DNA of 64,000 nt from the NCBI GenBank assembly GCA_965227065.1, contig CBDDFN010000012.1, positions 124,001 to 188,000 of the forward strand, in the 5' to 3' direction. The notes beneath the pieces are model-generated. The model searched no databases and had not been told where the DNA came from. It saw nothing but the letters and a program-made list of their open reading frames with translations. The translations under genes and the position numbers were made by a program. Origin of the DNA: CBDDFN01 sp965227065. GTDB lineage: Bacteria; Pseudomonadota; Alphaproteobacteria; SPJN01. Of the stretch, positions 17,698-26,595 are shown in pieces (positions within the stretch are counted from its first letter, which is position 1; every line of letters begins with the position of its first letter).

Positions 17698-17811
17698 GTC
17701 ATCCCGGGCGAAACCAAACCTGGTTTGGATGAGACCCGGGATCCAGACAAAGGCACCGCCTGTCAGGTTTCTGGATCCCGGCTCGCGGCTTTGCCTTGGC
17801 CGGGATGACGG
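17697..17811. repeat. GTCATCCCGG-type palindromic element between hmuS and hmuT
   Basis: A 115-bp element begins CGTCATCCCGGG and ends CCGGGATGACGG (inverted ends), with a second internal inverted pair CCGGGATCCAGA and TCTGGATCCCGG. It shares its termini, but not its centre, with the copies at 2.9-3.6 kb and 35.8-36.2 kb, so it is a separate subfamily. It occupies almost all of the space between the hmuS stop and the hmuT GTG. Confidence 0.8.
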
Positions 17812-17828
17812 CAATGAAGGCGCAGGGC

Positions 17829-18905
17829 TCATGCCGCCGCGCTTTCAGCCCGTGTCAGACCTTCGGCCAGCGCGCGCCAGTCTGCGCGTTCACTTTCACC
17901 GGGTTTGCGCTCACCAAACATCTGGGCAATCAGCGTGCCGTCTTCGGCATAAAGCTCAACCGAGGTGACCATGCCGTCGCTGGTCGGCTTGCGCACCAGC
18001 CAGGCCGCTGCGACCAGATCGCCGCGCAGATGCATGTTAAAAGTCGGGTCGAGCACATTGTACCAGGGCCCCATCACCTTGAGATTTTCGACCGGGCCGG
18101 TGTGGATCTGGATACAGCCCGCATTGCCGACAAACACCATGATCGGCACGCCGCCATCGCGCGCGCCTTCAAACAGATTGGCAAAGATCGTGGCGGGCAG
18201 CCGCTCGGCATACTCCGCACCGGCAAGCCGCAGCGCCTGTTGCCGCCCGACGCCATAGTCGCGCAGCAGATGGATGAAATCATGGGTGTCCTGCAATGCC
18301 GCCCAGTGCGCACGCATGCCTGCCACATCAATGTCGCTGTCGGGCGCATCAGCCTTTTGCGGCACCGGCGCCATCACTTTTTGCTCCGGCGTCTGATCCT
18401 CATGGGCGTATTCGGCGACAATGGCGTCATAGGCCGCCGCACCCTCATCGGACTTCACATAAATCTTGTGAACCGCCGTGCCATCGCCATCAAAGAATTG
18501 CAGGGACCGGCGCGGTCCGGTCTCGATCTCATCAATGACTGAAAAGCCGTAATGCCAGCGGCTTAAAAACAGGCGCAGATCAACATCGTGATTGAGCACA
18601 AGGCCCATGCCCGGCCCGACATTCACGTGATCGAATGTGCCGATCTTTTCATGCACCACATACTCATTGCGGGTCAGCACCATGACAGTGCCGAGCTTTT
18701 GCGCCTCTTCAATCAGCGCGCCCAGCGGGGCCTTGAGCCGGGTGACACCGGCATGACCGGTGCGGCAGGCAACCAGTTCGGCCTCCGACACGCCCAGCTT
18801 CTGCGCCGCGTCGCGCACACGCATTTTGGGCTCTTCCGCCATAAGGGTCTGATGCGCGTCATAAAGCGCGCGGCCTGCAAGGTGATCCATTTGCTGTCGT
18901 TCCAT
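17829..18905 (-). CDS. hmuS: Hemin-degrading / heme-handling protein HmuS
   Basis: Cytoplasmic heme-handling protein of 358 residues with the duplicated HemS/ChuX-type fold. The N-terminal half has MRVRDAAQKLGVSEAELVACR and LGTVMVLTRNEYVVHEKIG; the C-terminal half repeats the plan with THDFIHLLRDYGVGRQQALRLAG and GVPIMVFVGNAGCIQIHTGP, including the conserved heme-contacting His and Arg region in LDPTFNMHLRGD. HmuS releases iron from imported heme or stores heme. It is the first gene of the hmuSTUV operon and is divergent from the heme receptor gene; the shared upstream region carries Fur-like sequences. Confidence 0.92.
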   Translation of the reverse strand: MERQQMDHLAGRALYDAHQTLMAEEPKMRVRDAAQKLGVSEAELVACRTGHAGVTRLKAPLGALIEEAQKLGTVMVLTRNEYVVHEKIGTFDHVNVGPGMGLVLNHDVDLRLFLSRWHYGFSVIDEIETGPRRSLQFFDGDGTAVHKIYVKSDEGAAAYDAIVAEYAHEDQTPEQKVMAPVPQKADAPDSDIDVAGMRAHWAALQDTHDFIHLLRDYGVGRQQALRLAGAEYAERLPATIFANLFEGARDGGVPIMVFVGNAGCIQIHTGPVENLKVMGPWYNVLDPTFNMHLRGDLVAAAWLVRKPTSDGMVTSVELYAEDGTLIAQMFGERKPGESERADWRALAEGLTRAESAAA

Positions 18906-18933
18906 TCAAGCTTGAAAACTGGCTTTCTCATAA

Positions 18934-18986
18934 TGCGAGTCATTTTTAATTGCAAATCATTATCGCTGTTGATAATCACTCGCATC
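18934..18986. promoter_or_regulatory. Candidate Fur-type iron-responsive site between hmuS and the heme receptor
   Basis: The divergent region contains TGCAAATCATTATCGC (18952-18967) and TGATAATCACTCGCA, both resembling the AT-rich GATAAT-type half sites of Fur boxes. The block is bounded by a perfect inverted pair, ATGCGAGT (18934-18941) and ACTCGCAT (18979-18986). Iron control of both divergent units is expected for heme uptake genes; which regulator binds (Fur, Irr or other) is not decided. Confidence 0.55.
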
Positions 18987-19030
18987 TTTCGGTGAGGGCC
19001 GAGACACACAAGTGGGTTGGGGTAAAACCA

Positions 19031-21169
19031 ATGAATATGAACCTGTCATCGCGCGGCGGCCTGTTGCTGCGCACTGTTTCCATTGCAGCTTTGCTCGCGG
19101 TCCTGCCCGGTGCGGGCGTTGCAGAAGAGCAGAAAGTGGCGTCGATCCAGCACACCGACGAGACCGGTGTTCCGCTCGACCGGATCAGCGTGGAAGGCAC
19201 CCGTTTTCCGATTGCCGCCTTTGATGTGCCGGCCAGTGTCAGCGTCATCAACCGCCAAGAAATCGAGGACCTCAACCCCTCCTCCCTGTCCGATATTTTT
19301 GAACGCATCCCCGGTGCGCAGTTTGACGGCGGCCCCCGCCGGTCGGGCCAGACCCCCTCGGTGCGCGGGCTTGGCGGATCAGGGGTTCTGATCACGCTTG
19401 ATGGCGCGCGGCAAAGCTTTGTGTCGGGCCATGATGGCCGGATTTTCGTCGATCCTGAAATCCTGTCAGCGGTTGAGGTTATTCGCGGCCCGGCCTCGGC
19501 GCTGCATGGCTCAGGCGCGGTGGGCGGTGTGATCGCGCTGCGCACGCTTGATGCCGCCGATATTGTGGGCGCGGGCGAAAGCGCGGTCCTTTCACTCAAA
19601 GGCGGCTTCGACACGGTGAAGGATGAACGCCATGTCACCGGCACGGCTGCCTATCAAACCCCCGACCAGAAGTTCGGCGTGGTCGCATCAGGTACTTTCC
19701 GCAGCTCAGACGACATCAGGCTTGGCAGCGGCTTTGACCTGCCCGCTGATGACAAGGTGGTCTCCATGCTGCTCAAAGGCACCGGCCAGGTAACCGATGC
19801 GCTCAAGATCACGGCGGACTGGATCCGCTACCGCCTCGACACCACCGACCCCGCCAACCCGCAGCAAAACAATATGGCTGATCCCTCCAATCCGCTGGTT
19901 GACCGCAAGGTCTCGTCCGACACCGGCATTTTGCGCGCCGATCTGAACCCGGCGGGCAATGACTGGATCAATGGTCATGCCGCCGTCTTCGGCGCCCTGA
20001 CCGAGGTGGAGGAAGATGAGGTTGCCAACACTGACGCTGTGACCCGCAAGGTTCGCTCCATCGGCTTTTCCGGCGTGAACAATGCCGAAGTGACCGATTG
20101 GCTGACGCTGACGTTCGGCGCTGAAGCCCATCATGACAAGCAAACCGGAACCGACAACACGTCTGCTGACGGCTCCCGCGGCGGGGTGCCGGATGCCAGC
20201 GCGCAATTTTATGGCGCCTTTGTGCAAGGCGAGTTCCGCATTGAAGATGTCTTGCCCGGAACGCTGGCCTTCCTGCCCGGCGTGCGCATCGACCGCTTCA
20301 TCTCTGATGCCGATGGCCAGGACAAGACCCGCGACATTGCCGTGTCGCCCAAGCTTGGGGTGCGCTACACGCCCAATGACTGGCTGATGCTGTTCGGCAA
20401 TGTGGCGAAAGCCTTCCGCGCGCCGAGCTTCAATGAAATCTATGCCGATGGCACCCACTTCACCATTCCGCTTGGCTACACAACCATTGTGAACGCCTTC
20501 CAGATCAATCCTGATCTTGAACCCGAACGCTCGCTCGCCTTTGAACTGGGCGGCGGGATTGATTTTGCCAATGTGGTGCAAGGCAAGGATCGCATCGCGA
20601 TGAAGGCAAGCTATTGGCACGCCAAGGTTGATAATCTGATCAACCTTTATGTCCAGCTCGACAGCACCTGCTTCATTCCCGGCTTCCCTTGCACCTCGGC
20701 CAATTCGTTCAGCCAATATGTCAACACCGACGCCACGCTGGACGGAGTTGAGGTGGAGCTCAATTATGATTCGCCCAATATCTACGCCCATGTGACTTTC
20801 TCGGCGATCAATGGCGATGAGGACTATCCCGTCGCGTCGGAACCTGTGGGCATTGCAGCGCTTTACCCCAACAAGGTGCGGATTGATCTGGGTGCTTATC
20901 TGGTGGAAAGCCGGGCGCTCAAATTCGGCACCCGCATGACCTTTGCCGATGATTTCACCGAAGGCGCAACCAGTGCCGAGGATCGCGATGGCTATTCAGT
21001 GTTTGATCTTTACGCGGTCTATGAGCCGGTATCGGGTATTTTGAACGGCTTGCGCATCGATCTGGCCGTCGAGAATATTGCCGACAAGGACTATGAAGTC
21101 GTCTTTGCCGGAACCTCTGAAGAGGGCCGCAATTTCAAGGCGGCCGTGCGCTACCGCCTGCCGCTTTAA
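19031..21169 (+). CDS. hmuR: TonB-dependent heme/hemoglobin receptor
   Basis: Outer-membrane receptor of about 712 residues. The ATG at 19031 precedes a signal peptide ending PGAGVAEEQ; an upstream alternative at 18950 lies inside the regulatory region. The plug contains VPASVSVINRQEIEDLNP, SVRGLGGSGVLITLDGARQ and VEVIRGPASALHGSGAVGGVI. The barrel carries the FRAP box (FRAPSFNEIYADGTHF) and an NPDLEPERS box with a His between them, the hallmark of heme and hemoglobin receptors. It would pass heme to the periplasmic HmuT with TonB energy. Divergence from hmuSTUV and the shared Fur-like site support this role. hmuR is the closest usual name; HutA/HasR-type naming is also possible. Confidence 0.9.
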   Translation: MNMNLSSRGGLLLRTVSIAALLAVLPGAGVAEEQKVASIQHTDETGVPLDRISVEGTRFPIAAFDVPASVSVINRQEIEDLNPSSLSDIFERIPGAQFDGGPRRSGQTPSVRGLGGSGVLITLDGARQSFVSGHDGRIFVDPEILSAVEVIRGPASALHGSGAVGGVIALRTLDAADIVGAGESAVLSLKGGFDTVKDERHVTGTAAYQTPDQKFGVVASGTFRSSDDIRLGSGFDLPADDKVVSMLLKGTGQVTDALKITADWIRYRLDTTDPANPQQNNMADPSNPLVDRKVSSDTGILRADLNPAGNDWINGHAAVFGALTEVEEDEVANTDAVTRKVRSIGFSGVNNAEVTDWLTLTFGAEAHHDKQTGTDNTSADGSRGGVPDASAQFYGAFVQGEFRIEDVLPGTLAFLPGVRIDRFISDADGQDKTRDIAVSPKLGVRYTPNDWLMLFGNVAKAFRAPSFNEIYADGTHFTIPLGYTTIVNAFQINPDLEPERSLAFELGGGIDFANVVQGKDRIAMKASYWHAKVDNLINLYVQLDSTCFIPGFPCTSANSFSQYVNTDATLDGVEVELNYDSPNIYAHVTFSAINGDEDYPVASEPVGIAALYPNKVRIDLGAYLVESRALKFGTRMTFADDFTEGATSAEDRDGYSVFDLYAVYEPVSGILNGLRIDLAVENIADKDYEVVFAGTSEEGRNFKAAVRYRLPL

Positions 21170-21189
21170 AAGCGCGAAAATTGGGTGCA

Positions 21190-21209
21190 GGAGGGCGGTG
21201 GCGCCCTCC
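21190..21209. other. GC-rich hairpin after the heme receptor gene
   Basis: GGAGGGCG (21190-21197) and CGCCCTCC (21202-21209) form a perfect 8-bp stem with a GTGG loop, 20 bp after the receptor stop. There is no T-run after it, so it may be a weak or factor-dependent terminator, or a processing site between the receptor and the next gene. Confidence 0.45.
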
Positions 21210-21259
21210 CCGTCCCTTGGGCATACTCACACCGGTCTGACCTCCGGGGAGAGTGTGCG

Positions 21260-22972
21260 ATGCGCCACCTGAATTTCATTTTGGCCCTGCTGTGGCCCCT
21301 CTTATGGTCAGGCCTTGCAGCCGCGCAAGACAAGCCCCTGCCGCCCCTGTTGAGTGCGGCGGACGAGCTTGCCATCCTGCTCAGCGCCGAACCCGTCCCG
21401 CCCAAAATCTCCATTCCTCGCAGCACCTTGCAGCTCACCCAGACTTTGCGTCAGACCAAGCGGGAGGCCGACTGGGCTGTCCGGCAAGCCCTGCCTGCCG
21501 ATCAAACCCGGAAAGCGCGGCAAGCCTACGCCGATGCCGCCCGCGCCTATGTCCGCCAATTGCGTCAAATCCCTGAATGGCGCGAAACATTCGGCCCACG
21601 GCAATCAGCCTTCGCAGCGCTGCGCGAAGCCCCCGGCGCAGCGGCGCTAATCTATCGCAGCCGGATCGAGCGGGACCCGACATCGGCATTGCTGGATTTC
21701 ATTGATCGCAACCCCGCGCTTGATGCCCGCGCCAAGAACGGGCTGTTGGCACTGATCGGCCAGGCCTTGGGCGCCTACACGATCAAGGATGGGCGGTTAT
21801 TGCCCTTCATGCGCTCCCTCGCCGATCAGCATGATCAAGATGGCCTCTATTGGCGCAGTGTCGGCAGCCTGTCTTTTCGGGCCGGTGATCTGAGAAACTG
21901 GGAACTCGCAGCCCGGCGCAGGCTCGCCCTGGCCGTCACGGCGGAGCAAAAAATGTCCGCCCTGATTGATCTGCGGGCCATCTTGCAAACCGTTAAAAAG
22001 ACCGATGCGATGGACCGCAACAGCGCCGCACAGATTGCCCTTTACAACGCCCATCCTGCCCCGCGCCCCTCCCGCTGGCACGGTGAGATTGAGAACCGGT
22101 TGTGGCATCTGGGCCGCGCGGCTGAGCAGGCCGGTCAGACCGGCACGGCGCTCACCTTCTACTATCAATCCATTTTGGTGAACCGGCTCTCCATCGCCAC
22201 CGCAAAGCCGAACGAACGGCCCAGCCGTCAGTTTAACAGTCTGAATGTGTGGCGCGATTTGCGCGATCTGCTGATCAGGCTGGGCCGCATCGATGCCGCC
22301 ATCGCGACCGCCCGGCGTCACAATCAACTTTTTGAACAATCAGACCGCGACCCCTTCACCGGTGCACCGCGTAATGCCGATTTGGCTGCCCGCGCCACCG
22401 CCGTCCTCGCGGGGCTCTATTGCCGTCAGGGCCGGATTGAAGACTGGAAAGACACCATCTCCAAAGCCGCAGACCTGTCAAACAAGCGGGGAATTTTCAA
22501 CCGCCTGGCCGCAGCTCCCGCCGGCAGCATCGACATCGCGCTGATCGTGGCGCGGTGCTATCTCGACCGGGGTCTTTATGATGATGCGCTCACCCATCTT
22601 GATCACACCCTCCACGCCGCCCATGCGGTGATCGCCCAGGGCCCGCAAGAAACCAGCACTGCGCCAAGCCTGATCCACCATCTGCGGGCGCGTCAGAAGT
22701 TTGAAAAGCTCTTGGCCGCCACCAGCCGCCTGCGCACCATGGGGGCTGGTGAAGTCCGCGCCTTCATCCTGCGGTCGGAGGTGCTGGACCGGTTTGGCCG
22801 GACGGACGGGGCGCGCCGATCCCGTGCCAAGGCCCATTTCATTTTGCTGATGAACAGTCGGATCAATCCCTTCACCCAGCCGGTCAAAAAAGACCCCGCC
22901 AAGCTGCGCCAACTGGCCACCGTGCTGGAACAGCAGGTCCCGCCCTTTCAAAGCCGCTATCGGTCCCGCTGA
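21260..22972 (+). CDS. Secreted helical-repeat protein, array member 1
   Basis: The ATG at 21260 follows GGGGAGAG and opens a signal peptide (MRHLNFILALLWPLLWSGLAAAQ); upstream frame to 21185 is unlikely to be translated. The 570-residue product is almost wholly alpha-helical with TPR-like pairs, for example AGQTGTALTFYYQSILVNRLS, LGRIDAAIATARRHNQLFE and YLDRGLYDDALTHLDHTLHAA. No catalytic residues are recognised. It heads a run of five same-strand genes (21.2-28.8 kb) for secreted proteins of the same design; its own similarity to the others is mainly in plan (signal peptide, an N-terminal helical block around RQALPADQTRKARQAYADAAR, TPR-like tail). Function unknown; periplasmic location is inferred. 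Confidence 0.8.
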   Translation: MRHLNFILALLWPLLWSGLAAAQDKPLPPLLSAADELAILLSAEPVPPKISIPRSTLQLTQTLRQTKREADWAVRQALPADQTRKARQAYADAARAYVRQLRQIPEWRETFGPRQSAFAALREAPGAAALIYRSRIERDPTSALLDFIDRNPALDARAKNGLLALIGQALGAYTIKDGRLLPFMRSLADQHDQDGLYWRSVGSLSFRAGDLRNWELAARRRLALAVTAEQKMSALIDLRAILQTVKKTDAMDRNSAAQIALYNAHPAPRPSRWHGEIENRLWHLGRAAEQAGQTGTALTFYYQSILVNRLSIATAKPNERPSRQFNSLNVWRDLRDLLIRLGRIDAAIATARRHNQLFEQSDRDPFTGAPRNADLAARATAVLAGLYCRQGRIEDWKDTISKAADLSNKRGIFNRLAAAPAGSIDIALIVARCYLDRGLYDDALTHLDHTLHAAHAVIAQGPQETSTAPSLIHHLRARQKFEKLLAATSRLRTMGAGEVRAFILRSEVLDRFGRTDGARRSRAKAHFILLMNSRINPFTQPVKKDPAKLRQLATVLEQQVPPFQSRYRSR

Positions 22973-23033
22973 TGACGCGCCCCGAATTTTCCCCTAAAAG
23001 GTTCAACCCATAAGCTTTTTGACGGAGTGGGTA

Positions 23034-25136
23034 ATGGCTGGGCGCATCCTTAAAAGACCTTTGGCAGGTGTTTTAGCGGGACTTTTCAGTGTGTTTTTGA
23101 TGGCGGGCGGCAGCGCCCACGCCAAGGCGCCCGAAGAATCAGACTATGAGATCGCCTCGCTGATTGCAGGTCTGCCCTCGGTCGTGCGTGTTTTGGAAGA
23201 ATGGCTCGTCCCCGAAGAAATCGCTAAATATGAAAGCCTGGCCGAGCGTCATCAGGCCGCCATCAAGCAGGATCAGGAAGCCCAGTTCGGTCAGGATTTC
23301 CTTAAATTGCTCGACACCACGCTGGTCAGCCATCCCCGCCTTCAACGCCACACGCGCGCATTGCGGTCGGGCTTGCGGGCGGCTGCCCATTCGCGCGACG
23401 GCTTCGCCGCAATCCAGGCCTATAATCGGGGCCGGCGTCCGCAAGCGGTCCGCGCGCTGGAAGAGCTGCTGAGCGACCCGCCGCAGGGCTTTACCGCGCT
23501 TCACCTCGCCTGGCTTGCCATGCCGAGCTTTGCGCGCGGCGACATTGCTGAAACCGATTATGTCCGCATTCTGAACAAGGCGGTCAATCATGCCCCCGGC
23601 GAGCCGCTCTTATGGGTTGAGCTGATGCAGGCCGCCCGCCGCGCGGGAGACGATGCCCAGATCAGCAAAATTTTCAAGGAAGCCCAGAGCTACGCGCCCG
23701 ACAAAATTGCCAGCGCTCGGCTTCTGGTGGGGCTCGCCCAAATCCGTTTCGAGCAGGGTGATCATGAACGACTGATGCGGATTGCCCTGATGGGCGAGCG
23801 CGAGATCGAGCATGAACTGGAGCGCGATCACAAACAGCCCGATCTTGGCCGTACATTTGTTGAGCTTCTGGGGCTGGAGCTTGAGGCGCTGACCGCCTAT
23901 TCGCAATTGGAGGCGGCCGTCGGCATTGCGCGCAAGCAGCTCCATCACGTCAATCAGCTGATCCTGATTTCCAAGGATGACATTCCCCTGCGCACCATGC
24001 GCACCGACACTTATCTGCATCTCGCGCGGCTGTTATACGGGCTTGAGGATTTTGAAAACGCCAAGCTCTATTTCACCCGTGGCCGCATCTATCATGCCGA
24101 AGCTATGCGCACCTATCCGCGCAATCGCAGCTCACGCGCGGGCTTTGCGCTTTTGTCGCTCAAGCTTGGGGATGTGCTTGCGCATATGGACCAGCCCGCC
24201 GAGGCTGAAAGAACCCTCAATGAGGGCGTTGAGATTGCCAAACAGCTCAGCTGGTCCGACGACACCGACCCCCAGGCCTGGCGGCTTCTGGGTGACATTA
24301 ATTTGCATCTGTCACAGATCAAACAAGCCGCAAAAGATTATGACGGGGCCTTGGCCAATGCCCGCGTGGTGGTCACCGCGCGCGAAAAGCTGATCGCGCT
24401 GGAGCCTGAAACATGGTGGCATCGCGCCGTGCTGATTTCGGCCCATGTACTGACCGCCGAAATTGAGCGCGACCGGGGCGATGAGAAAGCCGCCCTCGCC
24501 GCGCTGGACGCCGCCGCCAAAGCCAATGACGATCTGGCCACGGAGAAGCCGGGCCTCAGCGTCACCGATTCAACGCGCAAGAAACTGGCGGCGATGCGGC
24601 GCCAACTCACCGGAGACGCGCCCGATGTGTCCGCCGCCGCGCCAGAATCCGGCGAACCACTCAACCTGCTGGCCGAGACCCAGGCGGCCGGTGAACCCCA
24701 GGAACCTGCAGAAGCGCCGCAAGAGCAGGACGCGCCTGTCCTGACCAAAACACGCCCCGTGGAGAGTGTTGAGCCGGTCGAGCCCGACAGTCCCAAAGCC
24801 GAAGAAGCCCCGGCTGAAGAAGTCCCCGCTGAAGACAGCCCCAAAGCCGAACCACAGCCCGAACCCGAAATGGTGACTGAGCCAGTGACAGAGCCTGCGC
24901 CTGTTTCCGAGCCAGAACCCCAACCGGCGGCTGCGCCTGAGCCTGCCCCACAGCCCGAACCGCAAGCCGAATCTGGCCCGCGCAAGGATTTGACGACCGA
25001 AGATGTACTGGGAATTGAACAGCTCAGCCCGCAAGGCAATGAGATCGACGCACCTGCGGCAGATGGACGGACCAGCCGCGTCCCCACCACCGAAGCCGAA
25101 GACCGGATCAAGCAATTGCCGCGCACCGGGCAATAA
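23034..25136 (+). CDS. Secreted helical-repeat protein, array member 2, with Pro/Glu-rich tail
   Basis: From the ATG at 23034 (GGAG upstream) the product has 700 residues: signal peptide (ending GGSAHA), a helical N-terminal block, TPR-like repeats (LLYGLEDFENAKLYFTRGR, AEAERTLNEGVEIAKQL), and a long acidic Pro/Glu/Ala tail of about 100 residues (PEPEPQPAAAPEPAPQP-like) followed by a short conserved-looking end. Segment GFAAIQAYNRGRRPQAVRAL aligns with GLEAITLYNKQKEDEALAAL of array member 4, and ALEPETWWHRAVLISAHVL with AMRPSVWLNRVLLSGAYLF, so the two are paralogues. The tail suggests a flexible spacer crossing the periplasm or cell-wall region. Function unknown. Confidence 0.82.
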   Translation: MAGRILKRPLAGVLAGLFSVFLMAGGSAHAKAPEESDYEIASLIAGLPSVVRVLEEWLVPEEIAKYESLAERHQAAIKQDQEAQFGQDFLKLLDTTLVSHPRLQRHTRALRSGLRAAAHSRDGFAAIQAYNRGRRPQAVRALEELLSDPPQGFTALHLAWLAMPSFARGDIAETDYVRILNKAVNHAPGEPLLWVELMQAARRAGDDAQISKIFKEAQSYAPDKIASARLLVGLAQIRFEQGDHERLMRIALMGEREIEHELERDHKQPDLGRTFVELLGLELEALTAYSQLEAAVGIARKQLHHVNQLILISKDDIPLRTMRTDTYLHLARLLYGLEDFENAKLYFTRGRIYHAEAMRTYPRNRSSRAGFALLSLKLGDVLAHMDQPAEAERTLNEGVEIAKQLSWSDDTDPQAWRLLGDINLHLSQIKQAAKDYDGALANARVVVTAREKLIALEPETWWHRAVLISAHVLTAEIERDRGDEKAALAALDAAAKANDDLATEKPGLSVTDSTRKKLAAMRRQLTGDAPDVSAAAPESGEPLNLLAETQAAGEPQEPAEAPQEQDAPVLTKTRPVESVEPVEPDSPKAEEAPAEEVPAEDSPKAEPQPEPEMVTEPVTEPAPVSEPEPQPAAAPEPAPQPEPQAESGPRKDLTTEDVLGIEQLSPQGNEIDAPAADGRTSRVPTTEAEDRIKQLPRTGQ

Positions 25137-25260
25137 ACCACGCAAGCGCGATCCCGATCGCGCACAGATCGCGCGTAACTGGCGCGCTGTCTTGGACCTG
25201 CCATAATGTTTCGTGCATACTCGCCGCACGGGTGGGCACTCCGTAAAATGGAGGGCCTGG

Positions 25261-26595
25261 ATGGTGCGTAGGGTTCTGACCAGCTTTGTTTTGACGCTGG
25301 GTGCTTTGTTTCTTCCGCCGATCAATGCGGTTGCCCAGTCTGACGATGCGGCGGGCAGCTTCATTATTGATCCCGGGACGGAAGCCAGTATTTTCCTGCT
25401 GTTCAGCGACGTCATGGCCGATGCAGCTGATCACAGCAATGTGCCGGGCCTTGAAAGCCGGATGAAAGCGCTCAAAGCCAGTGCGCGGCGGCGCTTTGGC
25501 GATCCCACCGAACCCTTTCCCGCCGCCGAAGTTCCACCCCTGATTGCAGAACTGCGCCGCCTGTTCTGGCGCGCCGACTATGAAGGAGGCGAGCTGGAAG
25601 AGGCACTGGCCGCCCTGAGCGGAAACCCGCTAAGCGCACCAATCCTCTTCCGCCTCAATTTTGATGATTTCGGCCCCGCGATCGCACAGCTCGACCAACT
25701 GCGCCAGGACGGCACGTCCGGCTTCACCACCCGTCACTTCCTGACAATCCTGCACGATCTGGGACAGCGCGGCGCGATCACACACCAGGCGGTGCGCAGC
25801 TGGTTTGCCCATTGCGCCGGTGAATTGGCAAGCCGCCGCCTCCACACTTCCCGCCAGGCCGCCGATGATCAAGCCTGGTTATGGGTCAAACAAGCGTGGC
25901 TGGCCTATATGGCCAAAGACTATGAAAGCGCCGCATCCCTGGCCCGGGCCACACTTGATGCGAAGCCCGCGTCGGTTCACACGATCGAGGCGCTTGAGGT
26001 TCTGTTCAGCCTTGCCCTTCGCAACAAAGACCACGCCCAGGCGATCGCGCTTTCCCAACAAGTGTTTGACGCCGCCCAAGCCGAACCCGCCGATCCCATC
26101 ATCGCCCGCGCGCAAGCTGCCTATGTCCGCCGCGTCATGCGCTCAACGGTGCATATCTACACCGCAATGGGTGAGGATGAGCGCGCCTATGAGATGGCGC
26201 ACACCGCCATGGCCGCTGCGGAGCGGGCCGCCTTGTCCGCATCGGGCCAGGACCGCCCGGCCCGTCTTTTGCTCGCTCATGCCTATGGTTTGACCGCCAC
26301 GGCCGCGGCCCAGACCGGACGCTATGGCGAAGCCAACAGTCTTTATAAATCGGCCTATGATCTGATGGTGGATTTGACGCGGCTTGCGCCATCATCGGGC
26401 GGGCGGATCTATAATCTCGTCAATTTCGCCCGCCGTTACGTCCATTCGCTTTATGCAACGACGGCCGACCTCACCGACAACAAGGCGCGCGCGGCGGAGC
26501 TGATCAGCATGGTGAAGGCCCGGCGGGCCGCCCTGCCCCCGCCCGGACAATCACCAAAACCCGATCTTGAAAGCGACAAGGAAGCCCCCCAATGA
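25261..26595 (+). CDS. Secreted helical-repeat protein, array member 3
   Basis: The ATG at 25261 follows GGAGGG and starts a signal peptide (MVRRVLTSFVLTLGALFLPP). The 444-residue product has the family's N-terminal block (RMKALKASARRRFGDPTEPFP, LIAELRRLFWRADYEGGELEE) and TPR-like repeats (KDYESAASLARATLDAKPAS, NKDHAQAIALSQQVFDAAQ, TGRYGEANSLYKSAYDLM). The N-terminal block closely parallels that of the broken member 5 (RFAALKDRIVDRYVDPARMVP). Its stop overlaps the start of member 4 (ATGA), showing an operon. Function unknown. Confidence 0.82.
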   Translation: MVRRVLTSFVLTLGALFLPPINAVAQSDDAAGSFIIDPGTEASIFLLFSDVMADAADHSNVPGLESRMKALKASARRRFGDPTEPFPAAEVPPLIAELRRLFWRADYEGGELEEALAALSGNPLSAPILFRLNFDDFGPAIAQLDQLRQDGTSGFTTRHFLTILHDLGQRGAITHQAVRSWFAHCAGELASRRLHTSRQAADDQAWLWVKQAWLAYMAKDYESAASLARATLDAKPASVHTIEALEVLFSLALRNKDHAQAIALSQQVFDAAQAEPADPIIARAQAAYVRRVMRSTVHIYTAMGEDERAYEMAHTAMAAAERAALSASGQDRPARLLLAHAYGLTATAAAQTGRYGEANSLYKSAYDLMVDLTRLAPSSGGRIYNLVNFARRYVHSLYATTADLTDNKARAAELISMVKARRAALPPPGQSPKPDLESDKEAPQ

